Origin: Wyeomyia smithii
Lineage: Eukaryota > Arthropoda > Insecta > Diptera > Culicidae
Direction: 5' to 3'
Assembly (NCBI RefSeq): GCF_029784165.1
Contig: NC_073696.1
Coordinates: forward strand, 245,063,471-245,127,470
Length of the DNA: 64,000 bases
The first letter of the stretch is position 1. Each line of letters opens with the position of its first letter. The notes under the pieces are model-generated. The model did not search any database and had not been told where the DNA came from. It saw only the letters and a program-made list of their open reading frames with translations. Positions 23,882 to 35,400 of this stretch are shown here, in pieces. Both the position numbers and the translations under genes were made by a program.

Positions 23882-24030
23882 GACGGGTCGGGTACCGGCA
23901 ATTTCGGCGTTTTTTTCTATCGGGAACGGGTCGGGTACGGGTAGTTAGAATAGATATTTTTCGGGTTCAGGTCGGGTACGGGTATTTTAAACAAACCAGA
24001 CTTCGGGATCGGGTCGGGTACGGGTTTGAA
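23882..24030. repeat. GGGTCGGGTACGGGT repeat, copy 3
   Basis: Degenerate GGGTCGGGTACGGGT units, including GGGTCGGGTACGGGTTTGAA as in copy 2. No clear terminal border. Confidence 0.55.
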
Positions 24031-24055
24031 AATTTTCGATGAGTCGTCTATTTAA

Positions 24056-24195
24056 CCCTCTAGTGCCCAAGTTAATTTTCAGATGGACTTCGAAAAAATC
24101 ACTATGAATCTTTACAAACATTTTTTAAGTATCGATTGAAGCTCTTTAGAGCTTCAACTGGAGACCGTCTAGAGGCGGCACTGGGCACTAGAGGG
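24056..24195. mobile_element. TTAA-flanked MITE (piggyBac-like), copy 1
   Basis: Exactly 140 bp between two TTAA sites (24052-24055, 24196-24199). The ends CCCTCTAGTGCCCA and TGGGCACTAGAGGG are perfect inverted repeats. CCC-type ends and TTAA duplication fit the piggyBac superfamily. A 140-bp homologue lies inverted at 51536-51675. Confidence 0.85.
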
Positions 24196-24212
24196 TTAAA
24201 CAATAAAAATCA

Positions 24213-26256
24213 CAGGAGGGTTGTGCGCAGAGCCACGACCGCAAGGTTAAAGTAGAATACTTTTTCAAGAAAGATAACCCGGCTGCTTGCGTGTCAGTTA
24301 TTTTTTCTAGTAAATAAACGTTTTTTTTATCAAAACGTATATTTAATTTAAATAAACGTTGACCGGTTATTAACAGTATTGTAATTTCTTTTTGTTTGAT
24401 ATTTTGAATGAATTTGATTGTATATTTTTAAAATTTTGCGCAAATGAGAAGTTGAATTGCTACCGAATTGTAATAAGCACATTCAATACGACATCATTAA
24501 ACAGGGACGGAACAAAGGCTGCGGTTATGCAGAACTCGAATGACGGCGCGTTGCGATTCGCCTTTCCGTGGTGATATGTACAGCTCTTTTTACGGCGAAG
24601 TAGAGCTATACATTTCGACACATTTCGTCTTACCGAATCGAATCGCGCCGTCATTTGCGTTCTGCATCACCGTGGCCAAACACTAAGCGGCGCAAACATG
24701 TAATAACAGTCAGAGTACGCATGAAGATGAAGACAATTAACTTTGGATTATAGCGCAAAACGAGAAAATATTAACTCTTCAAATATTCATTTGTGTTCTT
24801 CAAATTTCAGTTGTTCAATTTAATATTTAATGAAATGTTTATCACATCTTTGTGTGTGGGGCTTAAGTCATACGGACAACGGTGGAAATCTGTTTTCACA
24901 CTAAAAACTAGACACAGTCAGCAGATCAAAAATAAAGCATTCATAAAAAGGTTGTGTGTTGCCCAAATAGCTTTTCACTGGAGGAAGTGCCGGCTGATGT
25001 ACCTACTATTGATGCTGCCCGCTACCATAGGAAGGTAACTTTTTACTAGAAGAAGTGCCACTGCATCAGCTGGCCCTGCCATTACGGCTGCTGCTGCCAC
25101 ATAAAGGCAACTTCTGTTTCAACACGGATTGACCATTTTTAAACAAATACATTGATAATCAATGCTTGACAATTTTCAAGGTTTGGTTAGGCGTTTAAGT
25201 TTCGTTTGGAAGCAGATTGCAAAAGCTGTTGAGTGTTGTTACATAATTGGTGAACAAAAAGGAAAAAAGATTCAGTACGTTCTGAGACATGGAGTTTTGT
25301 CAAATTTCTAACCGTTTTAACACTTAAAAATAAGTTAAGTGTAATTCAATTGGGTATTAATAACTATCCTGAAAAGGACAATATGTTGTATATTTTCAAT
25401 TGAATATAATACTGATTGCATTTTGGTGCTATCGCTGACAGTGGAAAGAAGACATCTTTCAGATAACACAGCATAAAGCTGTTTTCACATTGAAAATTTG
25501 ACGCCTCACATATTCTGAATGCCAGCATTCCGAAACGTTACTGTCTCTTGTCTATATAAAGAAACTTTTCACTGGAGGAAATGCCAGCTGAAGTAAATAC
25601 TACTGATTCTGTCTGCTATTGCACGAAAGCAGCTTTTCACAAGAGACAGTGCCGCTGCATCACATCAGCTGGCCCTGCCGCTACATCAGTTGTCCTGCCA
25701 CTATGGCTGCTGCTGCTACCACACAAGACAACTTTTTGATGGAGTAGGTGCCGCTGCACCTACCGCAGCTGATGATGCTGCCCCTGTCGCTGCCGATATC
25801 CGCTGCAGCTATCAATGTTGCTGCTATCCGCTACCTTTGCTGCTAAGTGAAGACCATCTCGGCCCGTATTCAAAACTACTATGACTGGTTTAGGCAGATG
25901 CAGGCTCTTATATAGGCCAAATAATGCCATTTCCAATTTACTAGGTCTATAACTCTGTCGACCGTGCTTGGGAAAGCAGTCGTATAACGACCAATCAGAG
26001 GTCGAATTTGGTGTTTTGTCAAGGCTTGACAATTTTCAATAGTACAATAGTCCGAATAATGAAATTGCAGTTTCCTGCATTCGGTAGGAATCTTAGAAGA
26101 TTTTCACATCGATTGCTGCAAAAACGAAGGAAATCCATCGAAAATTAACCGATTTATTAGCATTTGAAATTGGACACATTTTTCAGTTTTTTCGGTTTTA
26201 GATTTTTATTTCACATCCCTATGTAGCCGAACTTCCTGAGAGAAGTATTCTACTTC
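24213..26256 (-). repeat. Composite dispersed repeat, copy P2
   Basis: One end is CAGGAGGGTTGTG with CCACGACCGCAAGGTT and a hairpin AAGTAGAATACTT. The other end is AAGTATTCTACTT (26243-26255). It matches copy P3 (49881-51079) in inverse orientation, including CGTTCTGAGACATGG. On the minus strand an inverted CCAAT motif (about 25991) precedes TATATAAGAG (about 25906-25915) by about 75 nt. CAG/GCA-rich sequence follows. The open frames here start at TTG and look incidental. Confidence 0.65.
24502..24688. mobile_element. Foldback MITE nested in repeat P2
   Basis: The arms ATGCAGAACTCGAATGACGG and, reversed, ATGCAGAACGCAAATGACGG are strongly inverted and continue to GCGATTCG. The centre has a second mirror, GAGCT..AGCTC. 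The exact ends are uncertain. Confidence 0.6.
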
Positions 26257-26259
26257 CAA

Positions 26260-26663
26260 ACAGTTTAATCTGAACTGAAAATGCGTATAAATCAACAACT
26301 AGAAATTTAAAACTGGGATTAGAATTCCGGGAATAAAAACTTTTTCTAACATTCGCTCTGTGAAACTTACTACACCACAGGATAGCAACATGAGATTTCT
26401 ACGGATACAGTAAACAACCGTACATGTCAACGCAACGAGCACGCTTTTTAAAATGACTGTCTTTCCGTTACAGCACATTTTAAACTAATTCACCTTTATT
26501 GTATTGCACAGCTCTCCCTGCTCCTCATACGTTCGGCACACAGCCCGACAGCCACTGACGACAGCACACACATGCAATGCAAAACGGACTGTTATATTTC
26601 ATCTCCTTGTGTCTGTTGGTTTTTCTAAACTGTCGCTAATGACAGCCTTTTAAGTCCGACATC
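26260..26663. other. Unassigned sequence
   Basis: No feature is recognised. Confidence 0.3.
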
Positions 26664-26750
26664 TCGAGTAACAAAACTGGTTATATAGCGCTGTTTTGGC
26701 TGTATTGTGCACTATAAAACTTTGATAAAACTAATATTGTTACTTGGGAT
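26664..26750. mobile_element. About 100-bp palindromic MITE, copy 2
   Basis: Ends TCGAGTAACA and TGTTACTTGGGA, with the CTATAAAACTTTGATAAAAC arm shared with copies at 8717 and 28884. The left arm is partly deleted. Confidence 0.7.
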
Positions 26751-27985
26751 TCTTCGGCAGAAATCTGAGCAGGTGATTATGATTGATTGTAGTGGATTTT
26801 TCTCAAGTGGGGAATAATCTCAACAATGGGTACATATATAAAACAGTTTACTTCATATTCATAATGGCATCGGCCTAATAAACAGGGGAAACGAAGAAGT
26901 GCGAGTCTAATGTCATCAATGCCAGCAGGCTGTCAACAGCGCAGGCCAAGCCGACAGAACATCCTCAAAATGAACAAATTGTGCACAAAACATTCGCAAG
27001 AATGAACTGTCGTGTGCAACACAAGATAGCTTCGTTTGTGTGAGGTAGCTTTAGCTGTATGTGAGCTCTCATGACTAGCTTTCTCATGAGGCTGTTAGAG
27101 TAAAAAAGAGAAAACAGTCGTCAGTATAGTGTCACCCCGCAGTCATTTTCCAAACCTTGATGCAACCAGACGCCAAAGGACAACATTCGTACTGCAAAAC
27201 TGATTCCTACACTAATTTCTCTGCCAGCTTGCTGCAACTAAATACAACTGAAATGAACCCAGTGACATGTGAGTTTTTCGTTGCAGCACCGGCAATTGGG
27301 CTTGAATCGTTTTATCTACCTTTTTTCTGCGATAGGGAAATGGTGTCAATCCAAAAGCCGAAAGCCCCTATTTGACCTTGAATCTTTTCTTCAATTTTCA
27401 CAACGCAATAAAAAAATAGTGTCGATAACAGCATATCATAATAATCTTGCACATTTTAGCGATCGAACGACAGATACATTATTGCATTCGATACAGATGA
27501 TTGATAGCCATTATTATTTGCAATCTTCATTCCCTGAAACGTTACATGTTTTTAGATTTCACAGAATGTATTCCTGTATAGTAAAAGAAAAATATTCTGA
27601 TTCTTAGATAGGTATTATTGAATCTTGATATACAACAACTTTCACTTTCAACAAAGCTCCATTTTACACACAGAAGTACAAAAAAAAAGCACGCTGAGAA
27701 AAAAACACTAACAGGCAAAAAACATTTATATCAGATATTAACAAAATGTTGGGGGATCCGACACCGATGTTAGGATATTCCACTAAAGTCTTTCAAAAAT
27801 GTTTCAAAACTGTATTCCAAGATCCTATATTTTGTGGGAAATTTGGACACTGGGCAATTAAAGTGTTACATTGAAACAAAACAGATTGTCTTTAACTTAT
27901 CAGAACATTGCAGCAATTGATTGTAAAATCATCTATACATTCGTCCAAAGGCAGGAACTGTAATTTGATTTTTCGAACTAGGTAT
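26751..27985. other. Unassigned sequence
   Basis: Open frames at about 27157-27607 have no recognisable domain. No repeat boundary is seen. Confidence 0.3.
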
Positions 27986-27986
27986 T

Positions 27987-28369
27987 TTGTACTATTGAAA
28001 ATTGTCAAGCGGTGAAACACCGATTTCGACCTCTGATTGGTCGCCTGTTGCTTTCTTTTCCTGGTAAGATCGATAGAATTATATACCCAGTAACCCGGAA
28101 ATGCACTCTATGGGCAATAGAAAACCCAGCTTCTGCTCGAACCAATCAATTTACTAGTGGTTGGCAACTGGGACGGTCCTAACTAAACAGCAGCGGATAA
28201 CAGCGGGTGTCAGCAGCGCCGGCAGCAGCGAGTAGCAGTAGCTACAGCAAATACCAGCAGCAGTAGATGATTGATCACTCTCGAACGCAACAACGTAAGT
28301 AATGTAACAAACAGTTTTGTGTAGTTCTACATCAATCTAGCAGTAGTGGATTTGCACACAACCCTTCTG
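27987..28369 (+). repeat. Composite dispersed repeat, partial copy P4
   Basis: Shares TACTATTGAAAATTGTCAAG, the CTGATTGG CCAAT box, CAG-rich DNA (28185-28265), the end hairpin GTAGTTCTAC and the CACACAACCCTTCTG terminus with copies P2 and P3. The body is shortened, and it abuts the MITE at 28379. Confidence 0.6.
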
Positions 28370-28378
28370 ATTTTTCGT

Positions 28379-28651
28379 TTACAAATTACGTAACGCATGA
28401 AAGTGGGAGGGGGTTTAGTAAGTGCTATTTATTGTTAGAAACGGGAGAGGGAGAGGGGTGCAGTTGAAACAGTTACATAACTGTAATATTTTTCAAAGAT
28501 CGAATATTTTGGGGGAGGAGCAGGTTGTTTAACGTTACGAAATTTTGGTGGGGGGGATTAGCAGTTATTTGAAATGTTACATATTGTTACATAGGGGAGA
28601 CGGGGGTCTGGATTCCAGATTTTCGGCATTACGTAATTTGTGTACGACGCC
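28379..28651. mobile_element. PIF/Harbinger-like MITE, copy 2
   Basis: The left end ACAAATTACGTAACGC (outer bases lost) and the right end CATTACGTAATTTGTG plus TACGACGCC match 22068-22332. G-rich internal blocks are conserved. The outer TAA is not preserved. Confidence 0.65.
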
Positions 28652-28883
28652 TGAAACATACATCCACTGACAGTTTAGACACAATGTAAATAAGGCGATG
28701 TGGAGTCGCCCTTTGCAAACTGGGCCAAGATTTCCATCATTAAATAAATATCAGTTGTATTTTTACATGACATTTATACAGGTCGGACTCGATTATATAA
28801 AGACACGATTATATACGTTTCCTTCAGTCCAATATGACGTAACGCAACATTTTTTGTCCCAAAACGTTGATTTTTGAGCCATA

Positions 28884-28984
28884 ATCCCTAGTAACAATAT
28901 TGGTTTTATTAAAGTTTTATAGCGGTCAATACAGCTAAAACAGCGCTATAAAACTTTGATAAAACCAATATTGTTACTTGGGAT
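28884..28984. mobile_element. About 100-bp palindromic MITE, copy 3
   Basis: The most symmetric copy: ATCCCTAGTAACAATATTGG at the left and its near-perfect reverse complement ending TTACTTGGGAT at the right. It is nested in the TA-element at 28779-30517. Confidence 0.8.
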
Positions 28985-29681
28985 GTTTCAAGTAAAGTAA
29001 AGCTGATCTAAAACAGAAATATCGCGAGGGAACGTTTAAAATTATGGAACGCTCAGGAAACGGGAAAGAGTGTTGGGTTGGCAAAGTGTTGCAACCCATA
29101 GGGAAAATTTAAACAAAAAGCATGGCAAAGGGGGAAAGGATATCAACAATAATTATTCTTGCGTTACGTTATAAATAAGCACTTCCTTATTGATTCATAA
29201 AAGTCCGTTCTAATGTTACATAACGCAAGCAGGGCTGAGGAAATTGTTTATGCCTGGTGTGCTGAGTATTGGAAACATGCTAGACAAAGTGGTGAAGGTT
29301 TTCCGGAAGTCCAATTTTTATGTCACGTTAAATTCGAATGGACCCTAATATTACTATTTCAATGTTAAGGTTGATACTTATTTTTATGAAGTTAAAATCA
29401 ATACTGGTGAGCAAAAATTTAAATAAATTAAAGGCAATGTTTTTAGCTAATCTACTATCTACCCAATACGCAAGTCAAGTCTATGAATAATTTTGGATGA
29501 AGATGCAATTGAAATAAAATGAATAAAATGTATAGTTTCAAGTACTGTTTCGATAAAATACTGTTATGATAATTTTCTGTTCTGTTCTGAATTGCTTGAT
29601 AACGCAGCACAACAAAAACAAAACTAAAAGAGTAAACAAACACAATACAAACTGATCAAAATTTTTCTTTAGGTTTGACTG

Positions 29682-30152
29682 CAATCAGCCATGTCCAAAA
29701 CACGCACTGCCACGGAGAAAATATTTAAAACACTACACGGCGTGTATTGCAACTTGCACTGCGTGATGTGTAAGAAAGACCGCACAAAGTGTGAAAGCAA
29801 ATTCACCGGTGCACGTGTGCAAGGCTAATCCCCTCCCCCGTTCATTAAGCTCCGGCATATCAGGCATCAGGCTCGCATTGCTGATGTAATTCCTTACGTA
29901 AGAGTAGATTGTCGAGTGTTTCAACGAAGTTAAATCCCGCGGCTCCGGTGATTTTACGAAGCTAAATCCCTCAGCTTGTGTGTAGGCCGAAGCTTCATGT
30001 CCGGGGTAGGGGATTAGCATTGCACACGCGCACCGGTGAATCTGCTTACACATCACGCAGTGCAAGTTGCAATACACGCCGTGTAGTGTTTCTATACAAA
30101 AGTGGCACCCGTGCAGCACGGTGTAGTGTTCTTGCCATGGCTGACTGCAATA
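29682..30152. mobile_element. Foldback element, arms about 165 bp
   Basis: The left arm has CTGCAATCAGCCATG, ACACTACACGGCGTGTATTG, GCACTGCGTGATGTGTAAG and GGCTAATCCCCT. The right arm is the reverse complement in the same order, with an extra CACGGTGTAGTG. The loop is about 150 bp. The 149- and 108-codon frames across it are by-products of the palindrome. It is inserted in the TA-element at 28779-30517. Confidence 0.8.
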
Positions 30153-30181
30153 ACATAAAGAATAACTACGAAATTTATACA

Positions 30182-30450
30182 TACATATATTTTTGTAAGA
30201 ACAGGTTTTTTTGCGATTTTAAGGGGGTTAGTCAAAAAAATTCTACTTATTTATTTAAAAACAACAAAAGATGTATGCAAAATAAACAAAAAAAAATTTT
30301 CTGATTCGATTATATATACATATATTTTTGTAAGAAAGGTTTTTTGCGACTTTAAAGGGGTTAGTCAAAAACATCCTACTTATTTATTCAAAAACAGCAA
30401 AATAATTATGCAAAATAAACAAAAAAAAATTTTTTTTTTTCTGATTCGAT
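30182..30450. repeat. Two-copy tandem, period 135 bp
   Basis: TACATATATTTTTGTAAGAA starts at 30182 and 30317. Each is followed by TTTTTTGCGA, GGGGTTAGTCAAAAA, TTATTTA and CAAAATAAACAAAAAAAAAT. It is subterminal to the TA-element. Confidence 0.8.
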
Positions 30451-30542
30451 TATATATAGGATTCGATTATATATGATTAAAATTTTTCGAAGACTGTATA
30501 TAATCGAGTCCGACCTGCAGTTGTATTCAACTTTAAATATGA

Positions 30543-30650
30543 AAAAAACACATAGGCCCAGCAGACAGTATGTGCAGTAGGGAAAGTGAAAAATAAGCGA
30601 ACTAGAAATATTATACAGATTTGGAAAAATATACCGCATCCCGACTGTCT
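30543..30650 (-). mobile_element. SINE 3' fragment
   Basis: AAAAATAAGCGAACTAGAAA, TACAGATTTGGAAAAATATA and CAGTAGGGAAAGTG match the non-tRNA part of the SINE at 38795-38985. The tRNA-like head is missing. Confidence 0.6.
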
Positions 30651-30984
30651 GCTCAATGAACTTGTGTGTTAACCGGTAAAAGCCGTTGTTAAAAATAAAA
30701 ATTTAGTTTGAAAAACATAAGCACATTTCATAAAAATAAAATTAAATGGATTTTAACTCAAATATTTAAAAACTTTCATACTCGGCAGAAAAGGACGATA
30801 TAAATAAAATTCAATGATGTACAACTTTGTCGAAAACCGCAAAGCTCTAGCCTGTAAGAGAATGAAGTTGAGATTAAACCGGTATCTTTATGGCCAATTC
30901 GCCTACTAATTTAAGCATCCGATCACCCTGTTGTTTCAATACACGGACTTGGTATAATTTTTTATGCGAATATCAAAAATTTTC

Positions 30985-31960
30985 ACTCTTATGAACTATT
31001 ATTTTTCCTTCATGTCTTTAACTTGTTATTCGCCATTGTTATATTTTCCTGATTTTTTTTCTCACTCTTTTCTTGGTAGTTATTCTTATTCTGCTCTTTT
31101 TTTACTGCTTTAATTCTTTCAGTTCAAGTTTTCATTCCTTTTTTCTATTTTTATATCCCGTTATATATCTACTTTTGCTCTTGTATTTGCTCATTTCCTT
31201 AGCTATTTCACACAATAATTTTTTCTTTTTTCCCTTGTGGCTCTATTCTACTGGTTTCATATTTAAATCTTTTCTTATTTTCTCTATTCTGTTGTTTTAC
31301 TTCTCATTTTCATGATTTTTTTTTTATTTCATACTCTTTACTTTTCAATCTCTTTAATTTTTTGCTCATTGTTCACTCAGTTTCTAACTTTTTCACTTTT
31401 TAACAATTTTACTCACTCACTTATTTCACTTCTTAAATTTTCCACTGTTTTAGTTTCCAATTTTTTTAGCCGTTTTGCTGTTCAATCCTTTAGTTTTTAT
31501 AATACTTGCTCCCTAACTTATTTGCGTAATCATTTTTTACTATTTTATCTTTCCAGTATTTTGTTTTTTTTTTATGTTTTAGCTTTCTTGTCTCTTTTTA
31601 CTTTCCTGTTTCTTACTCAATTTTCGTCTTTTTGCCTTTTAGTGACTTTCCAACACGATCTTAATATTAATGATTTTGCATTTTCTCGATCAAGATTTGT
31701 GCTATTTTCCTAATTCACTTTGACCATTCTTCCTTTTCACCATTTTTTGAACTTTTACCTCATTCTGTTTGGATCTCTTAATGTTGTACCAATTAACTTT
31801 GTTAGTATTACTTTTATTATAGCGTATTCGTTTAATATTTCTTTTCTTATGTGTTTCTTATTTCTCAAATATTGTTCAATTTATCGTTTATATTTGCTGC
31901 ATCTATTCTTCACCTTCACTCTTTGAAATTTATGCTTTATGCGCTTATGCTTTTTTCTAC
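30985..31960 (+). repeat. Polypyrimidine-biased tract, about 1 kb
   Basis: The plus strand is dominated by T and C (TTTTCTT, CTTTTC, TTTCACT) for about 970 bases with few G. Long open frames (80, 133 and 68 codons, Phe/Leu/Ser-rich) follow from the lack of purines and do not look like genes. No fixed repeat unit is evident. Confidence 0.7.
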
Positions 31961-32212
31961 GTTTCCTACTGGGGATGTAGTTTAAAAATGAAAAAGATTG
32001 TCTCAGATCTATAGTTTCAAAAATGCAGGTTCATCAATTCTTTCGAAACAGGGTGGCGAACGGCTTCGACAGTGGTTTTGTTCGGCAGGTTTTCTGCAGC
32101 AATCTTATGAGAAAAGCTAACTACTCTACTACTTCAAAAGATAGAATTGAGATTTGATAATATTATACCCTAATATGCTGTGAAAAGTGGAACGAAAATT
32201 GTCGTTTTCATA

Positions 32213-32450
32213 GAAGGAAACCACTCCTCTATATTTATCCTAACAGCTACACTTATTTCATCGCTCTTATTTATCCAATTTACCGTCAAATTTTATTATT
32301 TTTAGTTTTCCTATTTTAATTTTACCTCTTGATAAAGCTGAGTGTCGGAAGTTTTACTATGGAAAAAATAGTAAAAGTTGGCAGTAAATTTGATAAATAA
32401 GAGCGATAAGATAAATATAGGAGTTGAAATCAATATAGGAGCGGTTCCCC
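32213..32450. mobile_element. TA-flanked palindromic MITE
   Basis: The right end, reversed, reads GGGGAACCGCTCCTATATTG and the left end GAAGGAAACCACTCCTCTAT. Inner arms ATCGCTCTTATTTATC occur on both strands. TA flanks both ends (32211-32212, 32451-32452). The outer motif resembles that of the element at 59298. Confidence 0.65.
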
Positions 32451-32452
32451 TA

Positions 32453-35400
32453 CATAAGAAAGAAGCTACCACTAAGAAAAACTGTTTCTGAACACCAAAT
32501 GACTTGATCAATGGTTGAAATGTGAAAAGATTATTGACGTGTTTATTTAATAGTGAAACAGCGGAAAGTTTAAATGAAATGCAAGCAAGTTGGGCAATAC
32601 ATATATGAGCCGTGGCGAAACAGAGAGACCATTTTTTTTTCAAAAATGAGTTTTCTACATACACCGCATCTGCTTAAGAAGCTGAAGTTGGGAGACTATA
32701 AAAATTTCGAAAAATCGAACTTTAAAGCTGATTTCTACCATGTTGAAATTTCGTCCGAAACAGAATGGCCATTCTGTTTCCGAGAGTGAACTATGTACAT
32801 TGGTATGGTAAAATCTCTTATTTCGCCAAAAAATGGTAATTTTATGTATTCACATGTTAAACCACTTCATAACCTTTATATTAGAACATTTTGTTTGAAA
32901 GAATCCTTTAAACGGAATTTTATTCAGAGATTTTTCGAAAATTGCTCCTCTTGACAAATTTGCTCGCAGACATCAAAATGTAACCGAAACAATTCCATGT
33001 ATATGATGTTCATTAGCTTCTCAAAGATAAATCAAATTCATTTCTCATTACCAATGTGAGGTGTAAACGGACAGAGCGGAGCCCTCAAATGTGCTTGACT
33101 GGAGTTTTCCAATAAACCGTTTTCATGAAGATGATATTTTTTAAATGAAGGTGAATGAAATATGTCGTTCGAATTATGCATCCTCAACAGAATATAGTAA
33201 ATTTTGATCGAAATCGAAAAGATAATGTATCATGATCAGACCAATTTAGACGATTTTCAACTGCGTTCCACCAGAATATAACCATTTTCGATTGATTTCG
33301 AAATTATGAAAGTGAACCAATCACGGACTCACTTGGTCTTACTCAGTTTTGCATTATGTAAAGATGCTATTATATTGTATTACGTAATTGTTATGTATTC
33401 TACTTTCTTTCGTTGCATTTTCACAGAAAACAAAACGCTCTGCTTTTTGGTAGAAGTTTGAATGTTCGACAGTAATTCTAATCAGTATGTGACTGGTATC
33501 GCAAAACATAAGCTTCAATTTTAATATCATTTGATATTATTTTTTGAACATTTGATATTATTTTTTAATATTTATTCTTGTTTGTGAAATAGTTAAAAAA
33601 TACAATTACTAGCGAAGCTATAAAACAATAATAAATTTACAATTGAATGTCAATTTTCAGACAGATAACATATTTTTGCTTAAATCGCTAAAATAATCAG
33701 TTCAAATCAACGCAACTCGTTCAGGAACTCCTCTGAACTAACAAAGTACCTACCAGTTATTTGTATGACTGTTGAAAATAATTTCGTTCACATTGCATTG
33801 CTATGGCCTTTTACGCAAACACCCACACTGGGTTTCATAACCTAGACTCGTACGCAGCCATAAAAACCCCTTCAACTCGCCTACTGAAGCATCCGTGTGG
33901 TACAACATCCCACGCATAGCGCTCGCAATAGGATCTTATGCAAATCTCTTTGAGTTCACCAAAAGCCACACCAGTTCAGTGTCGGGCCGATGTTATCGGC
34001 GTTTTGTTAATCCTGCTAACCCGTAAGAGGATTGTCGCTGAATACGACCGTTGATCGTTTTGAGCCTTTCGAAATGACGATAGCGGTGGACTAACAACAA
34101 CAGCACCAACGTACGCGTCGGATTGTCCGTTGCCATCGTTGTGTCAGCCTCTGTTGTGTTCTGCGTGCTGTTGTCTGTTGTGGCCCTTCCGGTTACGCGG
34201 TGTCACTTATTAAAATCCTTTCATCTCTCACTCTTGAACTCTTGTGAATTGTAAAAGCCTAGTGATGACTATGATGATGCCACCTGCCACTGGTGTGGGT
34301 AGATATTTGCTGTTTGTGTACTTGTCCTAACGCATAAGCACAGTTGCCTTTTAAACTTAGTCTAAACGGTAGGCTGCGACTGTTGATCGGATCTAGCCGT
34401 CAGGAGACATTTCCTGTATATCCGGACACCTGGCAGGATATTAGCATCGTGGTACAGCATTTCCTTAACGGCGTGAAATCACTAGCTTCCGAGATAGATT
34501 TGATTTGATTGCTGGAGGATAATTGTATGCACCACCGGCGGGACGCCTCGATGGATCCGAATTTATGTGAAAATTATAGTCCTAGATTTGCACCGGCATC
34601 ATTTCCGCCTAGAGTACGGGCTCTATTCGGTCAGCATTGGTGGCTCGTTAGGTTACCTCAGAATGATGAATGATACCATGGAATGACATTTATTCCAATA
34701 CAGTTTCCAGCAGGACACAGGAGCTAGAAACCCATCCGTTCGGTTCCCTAGCATACCGACCACCGACTCTAGCTTATGGAAATGAGTTTCCATTCCATGC
34801 CGGACGTGGTCGGTTGGATCGCTTTGGATAGATTGTGTCCCCAAATAGAGAGCGTTCTGCTACCGTTCCGAAGGAAATGACTAATTGAGTATCATAGTAA
34901 AGACAATTATCGCTTCAATGGTTGTGGTTTAAACAAAGTTGAGCTAGGATAGTTGAGGCTCGAGAATGAGGGCTGAAGCAGGTTGGAAGGGGCTGAGACT
35001 AAGAGGCGCTCTATTTAATTTGTTGACAAATAACAATCAACATTCCCTCAAATTGACTTACACAAAAAAAACTCCAAACCAGACAGTCAAACTTTTTCTT
35101 TCTTCAAATTGTGGGTAAATTTTATTTTGGTTGTCTTTGTATGAAAATGCTCATATTAAGTAACAAGTAACAACCAATTGATAATAATGAAAACGAAAAT
35201 TTTTTTTCACAAAAATTTTCAATTTAAATTTTGTTTTGATTTTAACTTACAAATTTTTTCTGTTGAGAAAACTTACAATATTAAAAGATTGAAATAGATT
35301 ATTTCCAGAATATCAACTAATTGAGAACCATCAATTCGATCATTACATGTGATTTTTTTGAAATTTTGGAAATTTGACGGATTTTTTTTTTCTTCATCTA

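Larger units (their letters stand above)
28779..30517. mobile_element. CAGGTCGGACTCGATTATA TA-element, 1.7 kb
   Basis: The left end CAGGTCGGACTCGATTATAT, preceded by TA, and the right end, reversed, CAGGTCGGACTCGATTATAT are identical over 20 bases. They resemble pogo/Tc1-type ends. No transposase is present. The interior holds a palindromic MITE at 28884, a large foldback at 29682-30152, and a two-copy 135-bp tandem at 30182-30450. Confidence 0.7.

Noticed and set aside
29733..30304. 149-codon minus and 108-codon plus ORFs with mirrored peptides
   Set aside because: Both cross the foldback element and mirror each other. They are a by-product of the palindrome.
28752..30530. CAGTTGTATT on both sides of the 28.8-30.5-kb element as a long target duplication
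   Set aside because: The left copy lies 17 bases or more away from the terminal repeat, so it is not adjacent. A TA target fits better.
31073..31926. Phe/Leu/Ser-rich ORFs of 80, 133 and 68 codons resembling membrane proteins
   Set aside because: They lie in polypyrimidine DNA where stop codons are rare. The apparent hydrophobicity follows from T-richness.
33930..33990. ATGCAAAT octamer and TCAGTG initiator near 33.94-33.98 kb
   Set aside because: Isolated short motifs without correctly spaced TATA or DPE and with no ORF downstream.
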